This document shows, in pieces, positions 8,095 through 17,766 of a DNA stretch of 64,000 nucleotides. This stretch comes from Calothrix sp. NIES-2100 (GTDB lineage: Bacteria; Cyanobacteriota; Cyanobacteriia; Cyanobacteriales; Nostocaceae): NCBI RefSeq assembly GCF_002368195.1, contig NZ_AP018178.1, positions 2,810,791 to 2,874,790 of the forward strand, read 5' to 3'. The notes below the pieces were generated by a model. The model saw only the letters and a list, made by a program, of their open reading frames with translations, was not told the DNA's origin and made no database searches. A program made the translations under genes and the position numbers. Numbering within the stretch: position 1 is the first letter of the stretch; each line of letters opens with the position of its first letter.

Positions 8095-9282
8095 TTAGCG
8101 CTCCTGTTGAGACTTGAGCTGGGAAACGAGAGAATGGGCAAGCTCTACAGCCTGCCAGAGTAATACATCGTCTTCTTCCAGGCGGACAGTCGCCTTAACA
8201 TTGGTTTTACTCACCTCCTGATTTTCTAACTGTGCCAAAATTGGTGACAGCAGTACACGGGCGTAGCTACCGTAGGCGATTCCAGCAATCGAGGACGCGG
8301 AGAGTGGGAGACGTTCTGACGCGGTGAGGGAGTTAGAAGAAACATTCCCCGCGTCTCCGTGTCCCCGTGTCCCTGTGTCCTCTTCTCCTGCTATCTTCAG
8401 CAGTCCCATCGCCTTTAACTTGGCAACGGTGTAGCTGTTGGTGCCGCCTGCTAACTGCACATATCCGGGTAACTTAGCTGCCAAAACTTTTTGTCCTAAT
8501 TTCACCGCCGCTGAAGTGGTGCCATCGCCAATATCTCCACTCATCGGACGACCATCAGTCTGCCAAATTAAGGCATGGGGGCGGGGGTGCATTAGGTCAT
8601 ATAGTGCTTGAAGGTAATCAATCATGCCTTCGCCATCGGGACAGCTGATCGCTACTAATTTTAATTTATCCACCCACGGTGAAATTGCTTGCCATAATCG
8701 CTGAAATTCTGCAAACCGCCCTACCTGTGTATGAATCTCGACAGCATCTACTCCTGTTGACATTACTAATGGTGCGATCGCTCCCGGCGTTGACATATAT
8801 GAGCTTGTATAAATTATATCATATGGGCAAATTGGTATGCAACGACCACAGCCGTAACACTTTTGGGCTACTACACCCGAGTAGTTATCTTTTATACTGT
8901 TAAACACAATTGCTTGTGCTGGACAAATCCTTTCACAGGGGCGGGGACAGTCTTGGGGGCACTCAGTCGGATTAAACTCTGCTTTGCGAAAATGGGGGTC
9001 TTCTCCATCATTCAGGCTGACCATCAAAAATGGTAAGTTCCCTTTAAAGGCAAAGCCTCGCTCCTGAGCATCAAAAGCTAGATTAGAGGCTACTGCTAGC
9101 GCTGAAAGCGCCGCTGCAATCACCGCCGGATCAGCTGCGACATCTATACAGTCAGCGCCCGCCAAAGTGTAGGCTAATGTTAAACTTCTGACCGCAGGTA
9201 GATGCTGGAAACTGGCTCCACAGATGAGCTTGAACCAGTGACCTTCTTTGAGGGATTGTAAAGGGGTAAACAGATCAGTCAC
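8095..9282 (-). CDS. ldpA: Light-dependent period protein LdpA, iron-sulfur clock-input protein
   Basis: A 395-aa protein with two ferredoxin-type cysteine sets: C108, C112, C116, C120 (ECPQDCPRPCERICP) and C142, C145, C148, C152 (KCYGCGRCIPICP), enough for two Fe-S clusters. In cyanobacteria LdpA senses redox state and tunes circadian period through the CikA/KaiA input complex. N- and C-terminal parts match the family layout. Near residues 298-325 there is a low-complexity segment (EEDTGTRGHGDAG...) coded by a dispersed repeat, inserted in frame. Its 3' end lies 40 bp before the R3H ATPase start, so the two are probably co-transcribed. Confidence 0.9.
   Translation of the reverse strand: MTDLFTPLQSLKEGHWFKLICGASFQHLPAVRSLTLAYTLAGADCIDVAADPAVIAAALSALAVASNLAFDAQERGFAFKGNLPFLMVSLNDGEDPHFRKAEFNPTECPQDCPRPCERICPAQAIVFNSIKDNYSGVVAQKCYGCGRCIPICPYDIIYTSSYMSTPGAIAPLVMSTGVDAVEIHTQVGRFAEFQRLWQAISPWVDKLKLVAISCPDGEGMIDYLQALYDLMHPRPHALIWQTDGRPMSGDIGDGTTSAAVKLGQKVLAAKLPGYVQLAGGTNSYTVAKLKAMGLLKIAGEEDTGTRGHGDAGNVSSNSLTASERLPLSASSIAGIAYGSYARVLLSPILAQLENQEVSKTNVKATVRLEEDDVLLWQAVELAHSLVSQLKSQQER
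8346..8390. repeat. Dispersed GTGTCCCCGTGTCCC-type repeat inside ldpA
   Basis: A near-tandem run of the kind (C)CGTGTC / GTCTCCGTGTCC, normally seen between genes in Nostoc-type genomes. Here it sits in the ldpA coding frame and is translated as TGTRGHGDAG without breaking the frame. Confidence 0.65.
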
Positions 9283-9595
9283 ATCTCTATTATGCTTTTA
9301 TGAGACTGAAAAATGTAGTCTCTTATAGAGAAAAAATCCTGATTTCCCCATTTTTACTTCTCTTGGGTTTTACTCACCAATTGCGGATTCGGCTGTCAAC
9401 CCTTGCTAGAAATAGATTTCACTGTTCTTTCAGTATGATGTGTGCCCTTTGGCTCTGATGACGAAATATAAACAAGAGGTATCAGAAATTTAACATTAAA
9501 GAACTTAATCACAGCCTGTATCAGCGCGAATAATTAAATTTAGTATAAATGCGTTTAAGCATATTATTGTGTATTTAATTGTAAAAGCAAAAACT
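9283..9595. other. Intergenic region between ldpA and a sensor kinase
   Basis: 313 bp, AT-rich, no gene. It includes the ldpA promoter region; no distinct site was recognised. Confidence 0.4.
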
Positions 9596-10885
9596 TTAAT
9601 ACTCAGGTTGTTGTAGAGGAATTTCCAGTAAAAACTCTGCTCCTTGTCCTGGGGATGAAGAACAAGTTATCTGTCCACGATGCTTTTGCACCACAATTTG
9701 ATAGCTAATTGACAATCCTAGCCCACTACCTTTGCCTACGGGTTTTGTGGTAAAAAATGGATCAAACAAACGCGATCGCAAGGACTGCTCGATACCAGGG
9801 CCATTATCTGTGATCGCAATTTTGACTGTATTGTTGTCTGTTAACTGTGTAAAAATTTGAATTTGCGGATTTTCAATAATTTTGCTGTTAATTGCCAACC
9901 CGTTTAATGCATCAATCGCATTATTTAATAAATGCATAAATACTTGGTTGAGTTCACTAGGATAACAAGTAACTAAAGGCAAATCTCCGTAATTTTTAAC
10001 TATAGCAATAGCCGGACGATCTACAGTTTCCCGAAATCGATGTTGTAGCATTACTAAAGTGCTGTTGATGCCTTCATGAATATTCACCTGCTTCATCACC
10101 GCTTCGTCGTGTCGGGAGAAGTTTTGTAGTGCGAGGACTATGTCGGTGATCCGCTCTGCACCTCTATACATAGCACCCATGAGAGTTTGCAGATCCTTAG
10201 TTACAAAATTTAAATCTATATCTTTGAGGATTTTTTCAATTTTAGAAGTAGGTTTGGCATATTCTTGTTGATATGCTGTAATAATATTGACTAAATCTTG
10301 GATATACTGACCAGCATATTGCAGATTGCCATAAATAAAACTGATCGGATTATTAACTTCATGGGCAATTCCAGCGACTAACTGACCTAGTGCTACCATC
10401 TTTTCGTTTTGAATTTGTTGAACTTGCGCAGCTTGCAAATTAGCCAGAGCCTGTTCTAATAAAAGATTTTTTTCTTGTAGTTTAACTTGGTATAACCGCA
10501 AATTAATTTGATTTTCAATGCGTAATATAACTTCTGCGCCATGAAATGGTTTAGTAATATAATCAGCACCTCCCACATCAAAGGCTTTAACTTTATCTAA
10601 AACATCATCTAAAGCACTAATAAAAATCACAGGAACTTCCGCAGTAATTTTGTCACTTTTGAGTTGTTGACAAACTTGATATCCATCCATTTCTGGCATA
10701 TTAATATCAAGTAAAATTACATCTGGTAAAACTACTCTGCACGCAGTCAGCGCCATTTTTCCATTTAAGGCTTTGCGAACTTCATAGCCTTGTGCTGTTA
10801 ACATGGCTGATAAAAGACGCAAATTATTTGGGGTATCATCGACCACCAAAATATTCCCTTTATGATTGTTTTGGTTATTTGTCAT
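9596..10885 (-). CDS. Response-regulator/histidine kinase hybrid (REC-HisKA-HATPase)
   Basis: A 429-aa soluble protein. The receiver domain covers 11-128, with acidic pocket DD at 16-17, phosphoacceptor D60 (VILLDINMP) and the TKPF lysine. A coiled coil follows (135-165), then a HisKA box with H175 (GIAHEVNNPISF) and a full HATPase domain (LLNNAIDAL, ITDNGPGIE, GKGSGLGLSIS). All catalytic residues are present. The REC-first order is common in cyanobacteria and usually means control by an upstream kinase, plausibly the Cache hybrid kinase at 12912-16226. The ATG at 10885 lies in the last unit of a heptamer ATGACAA repeat, with no obvious ribosome site. Confidence 0.9.
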   Translation of the reverse strand: MTNNQNNHKGNILVVDDTPNNLRLLSAMLTAQGYEVRKALNGKMALTACRVVLPDVILLDINMPEMDGYQVCQQLKSDKITAEVPVIFISALDDVLDKVKAFDVGGADYITKPFHGAEVILRIENQINLRLYQVKLQEKNLLLEQALANLQAAQVQQIQNEKMVALGQLVAGIAHEVNNPISFIYGNLQYAGQYIQDLVNIITAYQQEYAKPTSKIEKILKDIDLNFVTKDLQTLMGAMYRGAERITDIVLALQNFSRHDEAVMKQVNIHEGINSTLVMLQHRFRETVDRPAIAIVKNYGDLPLVTCYPSELNQVFMHLLNNAIDALNGLAINSKIIENPQIQIFTQLTDNNTVKIAITDNGPGIEQSLRSRLFDPFFTTKPVGKGSGLGLSISYQIVVQKHRGQITCSSSPGQGAEFLLEIPLQQPEY

Positions 10886-10930
10886 TTGTCATTTGTCATT
10901 TGTCATTGGTCATTTGTCATTAGCCACTTG
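10878..10930. repeat. Heptamer short tandem repeat (TTTGTCA / TGACAAA)
   Basis: Six or more units of TTTGTCA or TTGGTCA in a row, overlapping the start codon of the minus-strand kinase at 10885. STRR arrays of this heptamer are typical of heterocystous cyanobacteria. Confidence 0.85.
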
Positions 10931-11043
10931 TACTGAGTGAAGCGATGCCCTCAGTCTATCGAATGGTTGAAGTATTTGTCATTAGTGATTAGATATTTAG
11001 ACATAAATTTTTAGTCATGGAACATGGATCAACTATACTTATA

Positions 11044-11075
11044 CAAATGACAAAGGACAAATGACAAATGACAAA
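11044..11075. repeat. Short heptamer repeat array (ATGACAA)
   Basis: Four units of ATGACAA-like sequence just downstream of the stop of the GGDEF-EAL gene, the opposite orientation to the array at 10878. Confidence 0.8.
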
Positions 11076-11079
11076 TTAA

Positions 11080-12915
11080 TTACCATTGAGGTGCGGTTGT
11101 GAGTAGATTGAGAACTGATTGCTGTTCTATGGGTCGAGAGAAGAGAAATCCCTGAGCAAATTCACAGTTTAAACTTCGCAATTGGGCTAACTGTTCTATG
11201 GTTTCCACACCCTCAGCGATCGCTCGCATTCCCATTGAGTCAGCAATACCAATCATGGCGGGTACTAAACTTATATCTTCTTGATTTTCCTGCATTCTTT
11301 TGACGAAAGACTTATCTATTTTTAGTGCATTCAAAGGGAAGCTATGTAGATAACTTAAAGAAGAATAACCTGTACCAAAATCATCCATGACTAACTTAAT
11401 GTTCCGCTCTTTTAATTGTTCGAGAATTGTTTTGACTGCATGACTATTTTCCATAATTACACTTTCTGTAATTTCCAGTTCTAATTTTTCGGGATTGACT
11501 TGAGTTTCATAGAGAATTTCATCAATTTGGGCTATGAAATTCGGTTGTGAAAACAGCCGCGCACTCAAATTGACGCTAATAGTCAGGGTTTCGGGTATGA
11601 GTGGGTTATCTTGCCATAAACGTAATTGTTGGCAAGCTGACTGTAACACCCAAGTGTTAATAGCGTTAATCAATCCGGTTTCTTCTGCTATGGGAATAAA
11701 ATCTGCTGGGAGAATTAAACCACGAATTGGATGCTGCCAGCGCACTAGGGCTTCAAAGCCTGCTATTTTACCTGTAAGCAGGGAAACAATAGGTTGATAG
11801 TAAACAAGAAATTCTTGGCGTGCTACAGCTCTGCGCAGATCGTTTTCGATTTCTAAAAGCTGGATGGCTTCCTGATACATTATGGGATCAAAAACATGAT
11901 ATCTAGCTCTACCCAAAGCCTTAGCACGATACATTGCTGTGTCAGCGTCGCGAAGCAAATACTCAGGGCGATCGTAATCTTTATTTCCCCAAGCAATGCC
12001 AATACTGACATTCATAAATACCTCATATCTTGTGAGTTTAAAGGGAAGTGATAGCTGCTGAAGAATACGTTCTGCAACTTCAATTACCATATTGATATTG
12101 GTGGTATTTTCTAGCAAAATGCCAAATTCATCACCACCTAATCTAGCTATAGTATCCATCGCACTCAAAGAGGATTGTAGCCTGTGGGCAATGGCTAACA
12201 GTAATTCATCTCCGACTAAATGTCCTAGAGAATCATTGATCACTTTAAAGCGATCGCAGTCTAAATAAAGAATGGCAAATTGATAATTAGGTTGTTGCTT
12301 AGCACGATTTAGAGCCTTTTCTAGCCGCCTGATAAATAAAACTCTATTTGCTAAACCAGTCAGCGAATCATGCAAGGCTATATCTAGCAGTTTACTTTGC
12401 AGTTCTTGACGAGAAATGATTTCTGCCTGGAGTTTTTGCAGAGCTTTTTCTAGTTCCCAAGTGCGCTGTTTCACCCTTTGTTCGAGTTCGACATTGAGCT
12501 TAATTACTTCTAGTTGTGCTGATCTAAGGGCCAGTTGATTTTGCACCCGTACTAACACTTCTTGCAATTCAAAAGGTTTAGTAATGTAGTCTACACCGCC
12601 TACTTTAAACGCTTTTATCTTGTCAAAAACATCATCTAAGGCGCTAATAAAAATTACTGGAATATTAGCAGTCATATCCCAAGCCTTAAAACGCTGGCAA
12701 ACCTCGTAGCCATCAACCTCTGGCATCATAATATCGAGTAAAATCAAATCTGGCAGTACTGTTTGACAAGCAGTCAAAGCCATTTGCCAGTTTAAAGCTT
12801 TGCGAACGTTATATCCTTCTCTGGTCAGCAGCGAGGATAAAACTCGCAGGTTATCTGCCATGTCGTCAATGAGCAAAATATCTTTTTTCTCAGGTTCTAA
12901 CCGCTCGTAGTTCAT
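11080..12915 (-). CDS. Response regulator with GGDEF and EAL domains (c-di-GMP metabolism)
   Basis: A 611-aa protein with receiver domain 11-130 (D61 in LILLDIMMPEVDGY), a coiled-coil linker to about 170, a GGDEF diguanylate cyclase domain (about 178-335, motif RLGGDEFGILL intact) and an EAL phosphodiesterase domain (about 350-605, with GFEALVRWQHP, NLSARLFS, DDFGTGYSSLSYL and EGVETIEQ intact). Both active sites look usable, so it could make or break cyclic di-GMP depending on phosphorylation. Its start overlaps the stop of the upstream hybrid kinase by 4 bp (ATGA), which points to translational coupling and a shared pathway. Confidence 0.93.
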   Translation of the reverse strand: MNYERLEPEKKDILLIDDMADNLRVLSSLLTREGYNVRKALNWQMALTACQTVLPDLILLDIMMPEVDGYEVCQRFKAWDMTANIPVIFISALDDVFDKIKAFKVGGVDYITKPFELQEVLVRVQNQLALRSAQLEVIKLNVELEQRVKQRTWELEKALQKLQAEIISRQELQSKLLDIALHDSLTGLANRVLFIRRLEKALNRAKQQPNYQFAILYLDCDRFKVINDSLGHLVGDELLLAIAHRLQSSLSAMDTIARLGGDEFGILLENTTNINMVIEVAERILQQLSLPFKLTRYEVFMNVSIGIAWGNKDYDRPEYLLRDADTAMYRAKALGRARYHVFDPIMYQEAIQLLEIENDLRRAVARQEFLVYYQPIVSLLTGKIAGFEALVRWQHPIRGLILPADFIPIAEETGLINAINTWVLQSACQQLRLWQDNPLIPETLTISVNLSARLFSQPNFIAQIDEILYETQVNPEKLELEITESVIMENSHAVKTILEQLKERNIKLVMDDFGTGYSSLSYLHSFPLNALKIDKSFVKRMQENQEDISLVPAMIGIADSMGMRAIAEGVETIEQLAQLRSLNCEFAQGFLFSRPIEQQSVLNLLTTAPQW

Positions 12916-15900
12916 TCTAGGTTTGTTTTAGTCAATTCCATAATTTTTTCAAACTGATAGTTGTTGGCTAATTCCCCCAAAAGCCGGAAAATTTGACTTT
13001 TTTCTGGAGGTATTTGCGCCAGCAACTCAAAAATCATGTCATCGCTACAGCTAGCTGCGGCATGACGTATATTTCTTAACCATTGATTAGGCATTTGCGA
13101 CAAATGCCACATAAGTTCAGCTTCGCTAGGAAATATCTCTGTTTGTTGACTAGCAGATGGATTTACAGTCTCTACTGGGATGATATATTTTACACCCAGA
13201 TGTTCGCTAACTTTTTCTAGTAAGACTTCTTGAGTAAATGGCTTACGAATAAAATCGTCGCAACCGATTGACAAAATTTTCTGTCGTTCTTCTTCAAAGG
13301 CGCTGGCAGTTAAGGCAATAATAATAGGTACATGGTTATTTTCTCTACTGGTGCATACTGGGATTGTTAACCATTGGTCAGCCTGGTGGGTGGAGGAGTT
13401 TCCTAATCTCCGTGTTTGGTGATGAGATGGTAAAATTTCTTCCTGATACTCCATTTGTTTTTTAATCACTTTTGTGGCTTCGTAGCCGTCCATGATCGGC
13501 ATCCGCATATCCATCAAAATCAGGTGTGGTTCCCATTCTAAAGATTGGGCGATCGCTTCTTGACCATTAGTAGCTTCCTGGACAGTAAATCCGATAGATG
13601 TCAGCATTTTAACTAACAACAGCCGACTTTCTCTGACATCGTCAACCACTAGGATGCGATATTCGCCTTGATTTGGTGCTAAACCAACAATTTGCTGTTT
13701 ATGTTGCTCCCCACGAATTTCACTAGCAACCGCCAGACTAATTTGAATATCGAAAGTAAATTTACTTCCCTCACCTGGATTACTGGTAACAGTAATATCT
13801 CCACCCATCATTTGGATGTATTTGCGGCTAATGGTTAAGCCTAGTCCTGTTCCCTGTTGCGATTGTCTACCAGTTTCGGTTTGTCCAAAAGCTTCAAATA
13901 AAAGGTGAAGTTCTTGGGGAGCAATTCCCGGGCCAGTATCTTCCACTTCAAAGTAAAGACGGGGATCGTGATCTTCTGGCGATCCTCCACTGACCCTAAC
14001 GATCACGTTGCCTTTATGAGTAAACTTGATGGCATTGCCCAAGAGATTTAGTAAAATTTGCCGGAGTTTGCTTTCATCAGTTTGCACATATCGGGGAAGA
14101 TTCGGAGCATATTCAAATACTAGTCGTAAATCTTTAGCAGCAGCGCGGAGACAAAACATCTCTTCCAAACTTGTCAACAGCCGAATTAAGTCAAAACTCT
14201 TGATATTCAAGCTAGTTTTGCCAGCTTCGATTTTAGACATTTCGAGAATGTCATTGATTAAATTCAAAAGATGCTCGCCAGCGCGATTAATAATTGCCAA
14301 ATTCTCCTGATGTTCAGAAGATAAAGAATTGTCATTGCTCATGACTTGGGTAAAACCTAAAATGGCATTGAGTGGAGTCCGCAACTCATGGCTCATGTTG
14401 GCAAGAAATTTGCTTTTGGCACGGTTGGCTCGCTCAGCAGCTAATCTTCCTCTGGCAGCAATTTTTTGGGATTGAATCAGTTGTTTTTGAGTTGTTTGCA
14501 GTTGTTGAATAACTTTTAAGAGTTCTTGGGTACGTTTTTTGACTTGTGATTCTAACAGGCGATTGTATTGTGTTAACAATTTGTCTGGTTGTGGAGGTTG
14601 AGGAATTTCGGATAAATTAGGCGCAGTGACAACATTGTCTAATTCGTCATATATTGGCATTTTCAAGGCTTCAATCAGAATTGTTTTCTCAGGATAGCGA
14701 ACTTCTAGTTCTTTAATTCTGAAGCTTTTTCCTGGTAAGGCTTTGGCTCCCGGTAGGCGATATTTGACAACTAGCTGCTTCCTGTCTAGGCTGCGGTAGA
14801 TTTGCTCAGTGTCGGCCATATAAACTTGGTCAACTGCTGTTGCACCCCGACTAAAAATCTGCTGGCTCAGGCGATCGCAATTTTCATAATTACCTAGCCC
14901 CTGAGGTGCTAAAAATTGAGTCGGTTGACTCTGATTTATAGATAAAAATTGATTTAAGGCTGTATGTGTTGCTTGTAAGGTAGTTACAGTTTTGAGCAGA
15001 TGAGTTTCTCCACTATTTAATGATTTAGCCAATTTACCCAGTTCGTCAGCAGGCTGGTGTTCTCTTGTCTGTTCTAACTTACCGGCAGGGATTTTTTGGA
15101 CTGATTTATTGAATTGCATCATGAGCTTGATGAACCAGCAAGCAGTGATCAGACCAAATTGTGCAATTATTAAAAAGGCAACTAGAAATAAAAAGTTAGT
15201 AGGGTTGTTAGGGTTAATTTGTTTGAACAAGTCAGCTTCGTCAAGCACCACCACAATCAGCCAGTCGAGGCCAAACTCATCACGCCAATTTTTAATATTG
15301 ACAAAATAACGAGTCTTTTGGGTTGTAAAACTAATTTTTTGTTTGCCAACCACGAACCCCAAGCTGCCAAAATGTTGGCGCAAATATTGAGTTGTGAGTT
15401 TGATTAAGGAATTTTCACTTTCTCTTGAAGGTAAAGTGTATGGTAGTTCGGGCGAAGAGTCGGCTACTATTAGTCCAGAACGCTCTAAAATAAAGACTCT
15501 GCCCCCATGACCGACGTTGAATTTAGCTAAAAAATTACTAATTTTTGACAATAGCAGATTTGTCCCAATTACTCCCACCAGTTTGTGAGTGCGATCGTAA
15601 AGCGGATAACTAGAAGATAGAGATAAATTTTCTGTGTGATTCCTGACGGGCTTGCCAAGATTAACTGCATTTCTATACCAAGCGTCTCGCCGGGGATCGT
15701 AATTTTTGACTTCCTTGAGATCGCTGCGATTCCCTTGCTGATCTGTAGCGTAAACATAAAGTTTACCAATACCCTGCTTTTGCGAAACTTCCTGAATCAA
15801 AAGTGTACCTTTATCTAGGCGTTCAATACCAATAAATTCACCCTTGGGATTAGCAAACTTGCTGTCGCCAAGATTTAAAACCTGCATTTGTTTCCAAAGG

Positions 15901-16226
15901 TAGTATCCGGTTGTTTGCAAGTCAGAAAGATTGAGCAAACCTAACTGCATGACATCAGAGTTAAGTTGATTAACTTCCCGAGGAGTTGTTAAGTATTGAT
16001 CGAGATATTGTTCGATGCGATCGCAGATTTCGCTTTCTAACTCAGTTGCTAGATCTTTTACCGCTGTTTGTGCGTTGTGAAACGAAAGATAGCCCACAAG
16101 CCCTACAGTTCCACAAAATTGCAACACAAAAGGCACAATTAAAACAGATTTGAGGGGCATCATATTGATATAAGTTTTCTCAACTAACCGATTGAGAGAT
16201 TTGACGGGCTGAAGTTTAGATAACAT
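12912..16226 (-). CDS. Membrane hybrid sensor kinase (Cache-HisKA-HATPase-REC)
   Basis: A 1104-aa kinase. A first membrane helix (about 28-50), a periplasmic double Cache-type sensor (about 55-335, with PRRDAWYRNAVN and YPLYD..HKLVGVIGTNLLLSKIS), a second helix (about 345-370), a HAMP-like segment (PADELGKLAKSLN), a linker and coiled coil, then HisKA (SKFLANMSHELRTPLNAILGF), HATPase (LLNLLGNAIKF, VEDTGPGIA, GTGLGLTISRKY), and a receiver (HLILMDMRMPIMDGYEAT, later IRKPF). The last 100 residues are helical and may act like a phosphotransfer module, though I see no clear Hpt histidine motif. It heads a three-gene set with the two REC proteins downstream. Confidence 0.93.
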   Translation of the reverse strand: MLSKLQPVKSLNRLVEKTYINMMPLKSVLIVPFVLQFCGTVGLVGYLSFHNAQTAVKDLATELESEICDRIEQYLDQYLTTPREVNQLNSDVMQLGLLNLSDLQTTGYYLWKQMQVLNLGDSKFANPKGEFIGIERLDKGTLLIQEVSQKQGIGKLYVYATDQQGNRSDLKEVKNYDPRRDAWYRNAVNLGKPVRNHTENLSLSSSYPLYDRTHKLVGVIGTNLLLSKISNFLAKFNVGHGGRVFILERSGLIVADSSPELPYTLPSRESENSLIKLTTQYLRQHFGSLGFVVGKQKISFTTQKTRYFVNIKNWRDEFGLDWLIVVVLDEADLFKQINPNNPTNFLFLVAFLIIAQFGLITACWFIKLMMQFNKSVQKIPAGKLEQTREHQPADELGKLAKSLNSGETHLLKTVTTLQATHTALNQFLSINQSQPTQFLAPQGLGNYENCDRLSQQIFSRGATAVDQVYMADTEQIYRSLDRKQLVVKYRLPGAKALPGKSFRIKELEVRYPEKTILIEALKMPIYDELDNVVTAPNLSEIPQPPQPDKLLTQYNRLLESQVKKRTQELLKVIQQLQTTQKQLIQSQKIAARGRLAAERANRAKSKFLANMSHELRTPLNAILGFTQVMSNDNSLSSEHQENLAIINRAGEHLLNLINDILEMSKIEAGKTSLNIKSFDLIRLLTSLEEMFCLRAAAKDLRLVFEYAPNLPRYVQTDESKLRQILLNLLGNAIKFTHKGNVIVRVSGGSPEDHDPRLYFEVEDTGPGIAPQELHLLFEAFGQTETGRQSQQGTGLGLTISRKYIQMMGGDITVTSNPGEGSKFTFDIQISLAVASEIRGEQHKQQIVGLAPNQGEYRILVVDDVRESRLLLVKMLTSIGFTVQEATNGQEAIAQSLEWEPHLILMDMRMPIMDGYEATKVIKKQMEYQEEILPSHHQTRRLGNSSTHQADQWLTIPVCTSRENNHVPIIIALTASAFEEERQKILSIGCDDFIRKPFTQEVLLEKVSEHLGVKYIIPVETVNPSASQQTEIFPSEAELMWHLSQMPNQWLRNIRHAAASCSDDMIFELLAQIPPEKSQIFRLLGELANNYQFEKIMELTKTNLE

Positions 16227-16784
16227 TGTTTTTAGATTTTGTCCCCATTGCTACACCAGGGATACAATTGTAATATAAAATACAAAAAATATCAGAAATA
16301 GTACTATTTTTTGGTTCAAATTCCATGACGCACTTCGCCTAAATTTGTATCAAAAATAGCAGCACTTCTGTTGAATATAATTGTTGTTCTTACTTTATTC
16401 CTCCTCTACTCAATTTTAAAGTTTGCTTTTAACAGGCAAATTTGCTGAATTTTCTGTGAAAATGTCTCAGCATATTTTCTCTGATTAGGGAAAATATATA
16501 TTTACACTGATTCGGATTCGCATCTATATTGGTTGAAATTTAACTAATTAACTACAGTATGCAGATCCAGATTAACTGTTACAATTGACACTAGAGCCGA
16601 TAGGGAATTTTAAATTGTTTACCTCTTCAGTATCCAGCCTCTAAATCTCTGGTTTTAGGCAAACAATCATACATATTCAATTACAAAACTGGAAAAATTA
16701 CTAGATAATATAGTCGATTAAAAAGTTAAAAAATTTTGGAGATTTTTGCTATTTGTTTTTTTATTTGAAGAAATATTAAAAATA
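16227..16784. other. Gene-free AT-rich stretch
   Basis: 558 bp between the hybrid kinase start and the MOSC gene end. No ORF, tRNA or strong repeat was recognised; it should carry the kinase operon promoter. Confidence 0.4.
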
Positions 16785-17570
16785 TTAAGTAAGTGTTGCG
16801 ATTTCGTTGCCAATTTGTAACGTTCTGGCAACTGATGCGGTAGATAGTCTTGTATTTACACTCAATCTGTAAAAATGATTAAACCGGGATGAAGCAGCCC
16901 AATCTGGCAAAGTTGCTTGTCGCTGCTGGACAAATATTTTTTGAAAGTTGCTGTCAGCTTTAGAGGAGTCAGGATCGCGTGTTGGTACTATGCACCTGCT
17001 ACAAGGCTGAATTCCCAAAAAGCAGACATCTCCTATCCGAAAGGAAACAGTCTCATCACTTTGAGGGCTAAATAACCGGTCTTCCCAAAATGCTGGTACA
17101 CCGCCGATTTCAATATTGGCCCGTATCCGACGGCGCATTTGTTCCACACTCACACCAGGAAACCAGGAAGCCACTGCTGTCAAAGTTGCGGTACTAATCA
17201 CAGTCGGGCCTGGACAGTTGCGATCGTCGGGGAAGCCCATCTGTGAATTTTGCGCTAATGTCACCGCAAAACCAAAAAAATCGCTTAAAGTTGCCTCTAG
17301 CGACTGTCGTTCCCGATCTAGATGAAAAATTTCTGGTGAGTCATTGCTGGGAATTTGTAGAGATATGGTTCTCTGAAGAAGTGCAAATTCTGTTCGCAAT
17401 AAATGAATTTTGGCATGGCGTTTAGCATTGACTACATTACCGCCCTGATCAAAAATGGCAAATTCACGGTCATACTCTAGCGCACCACTAGGAAGAACTC
17501 GGACGTTTTCAACTTCCACGCCATCCAAGGACTTAATGGGGTAGAGTACAATCTTGGCTAAGTATGGCAT
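16785..17570 (-). CDS. MOSC domain protein (YcbX/mARC-like)
   Basis: A 261-aa protein with an N-terminal MOSC_N beta-barrel (ILYPIKSLDGVEVENVRVLPSGALEYDREFAIFD, 6-40) and a C-terminal MOSC domain (about 125-255). GIQPCSRCIVPTRDP contains the cysteine pair at which these proteins bind molybdenum cofactor sulfur. Relatives reduce N-hydroxylated compounds using electrons from a partner reductase; here no ferredoxin domain is fused (E. coli YcbX has one), so an external donor is needed. It stands alone with no cofactor biosynthesis genes nearby. The substrate is unknown. Confidence 0.85.
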   Translation of the reverse strand: MPYLAKIVLYPIKSLDGVEVENVRVLPSGALEYDREFAIFDQGGNVVNAKRHAKIHLLRTEFALLQRTISLQIPSNDSPEIFHLDRERQSLEATLSDFFGFAVTLAQNSQMGFPDDRNCPGPTVISTATLTAVASWFPGVSVEQMRRRIRANIEIGGVPAFWEDRLFSPQSDETVSFRIGDVCFLGIQPCSRCIVPTRDPDSSKADSNFQKIFVQQRQATLPDWAASSRFNHFYRLSVNTRLSTASVARTLQIGNEIATLT

Positions 17571-17766
17571 TATACAGCGTATTTCTGGTTAACGAAGTAT
17601 ACAGGTGGGGGCACAACATCTTGTGCCCCCACGATTATCTGTACCTCACCAAAAGTTTTTCGGCCTATTTTCTTATAAGTTTGTAATCACTATTTAAGTC
17701 GGTGGATTTTTCCGCACTAATGTGATTCTACGAACCGATTAAAACTTTGACGATAGACCACTAAGT

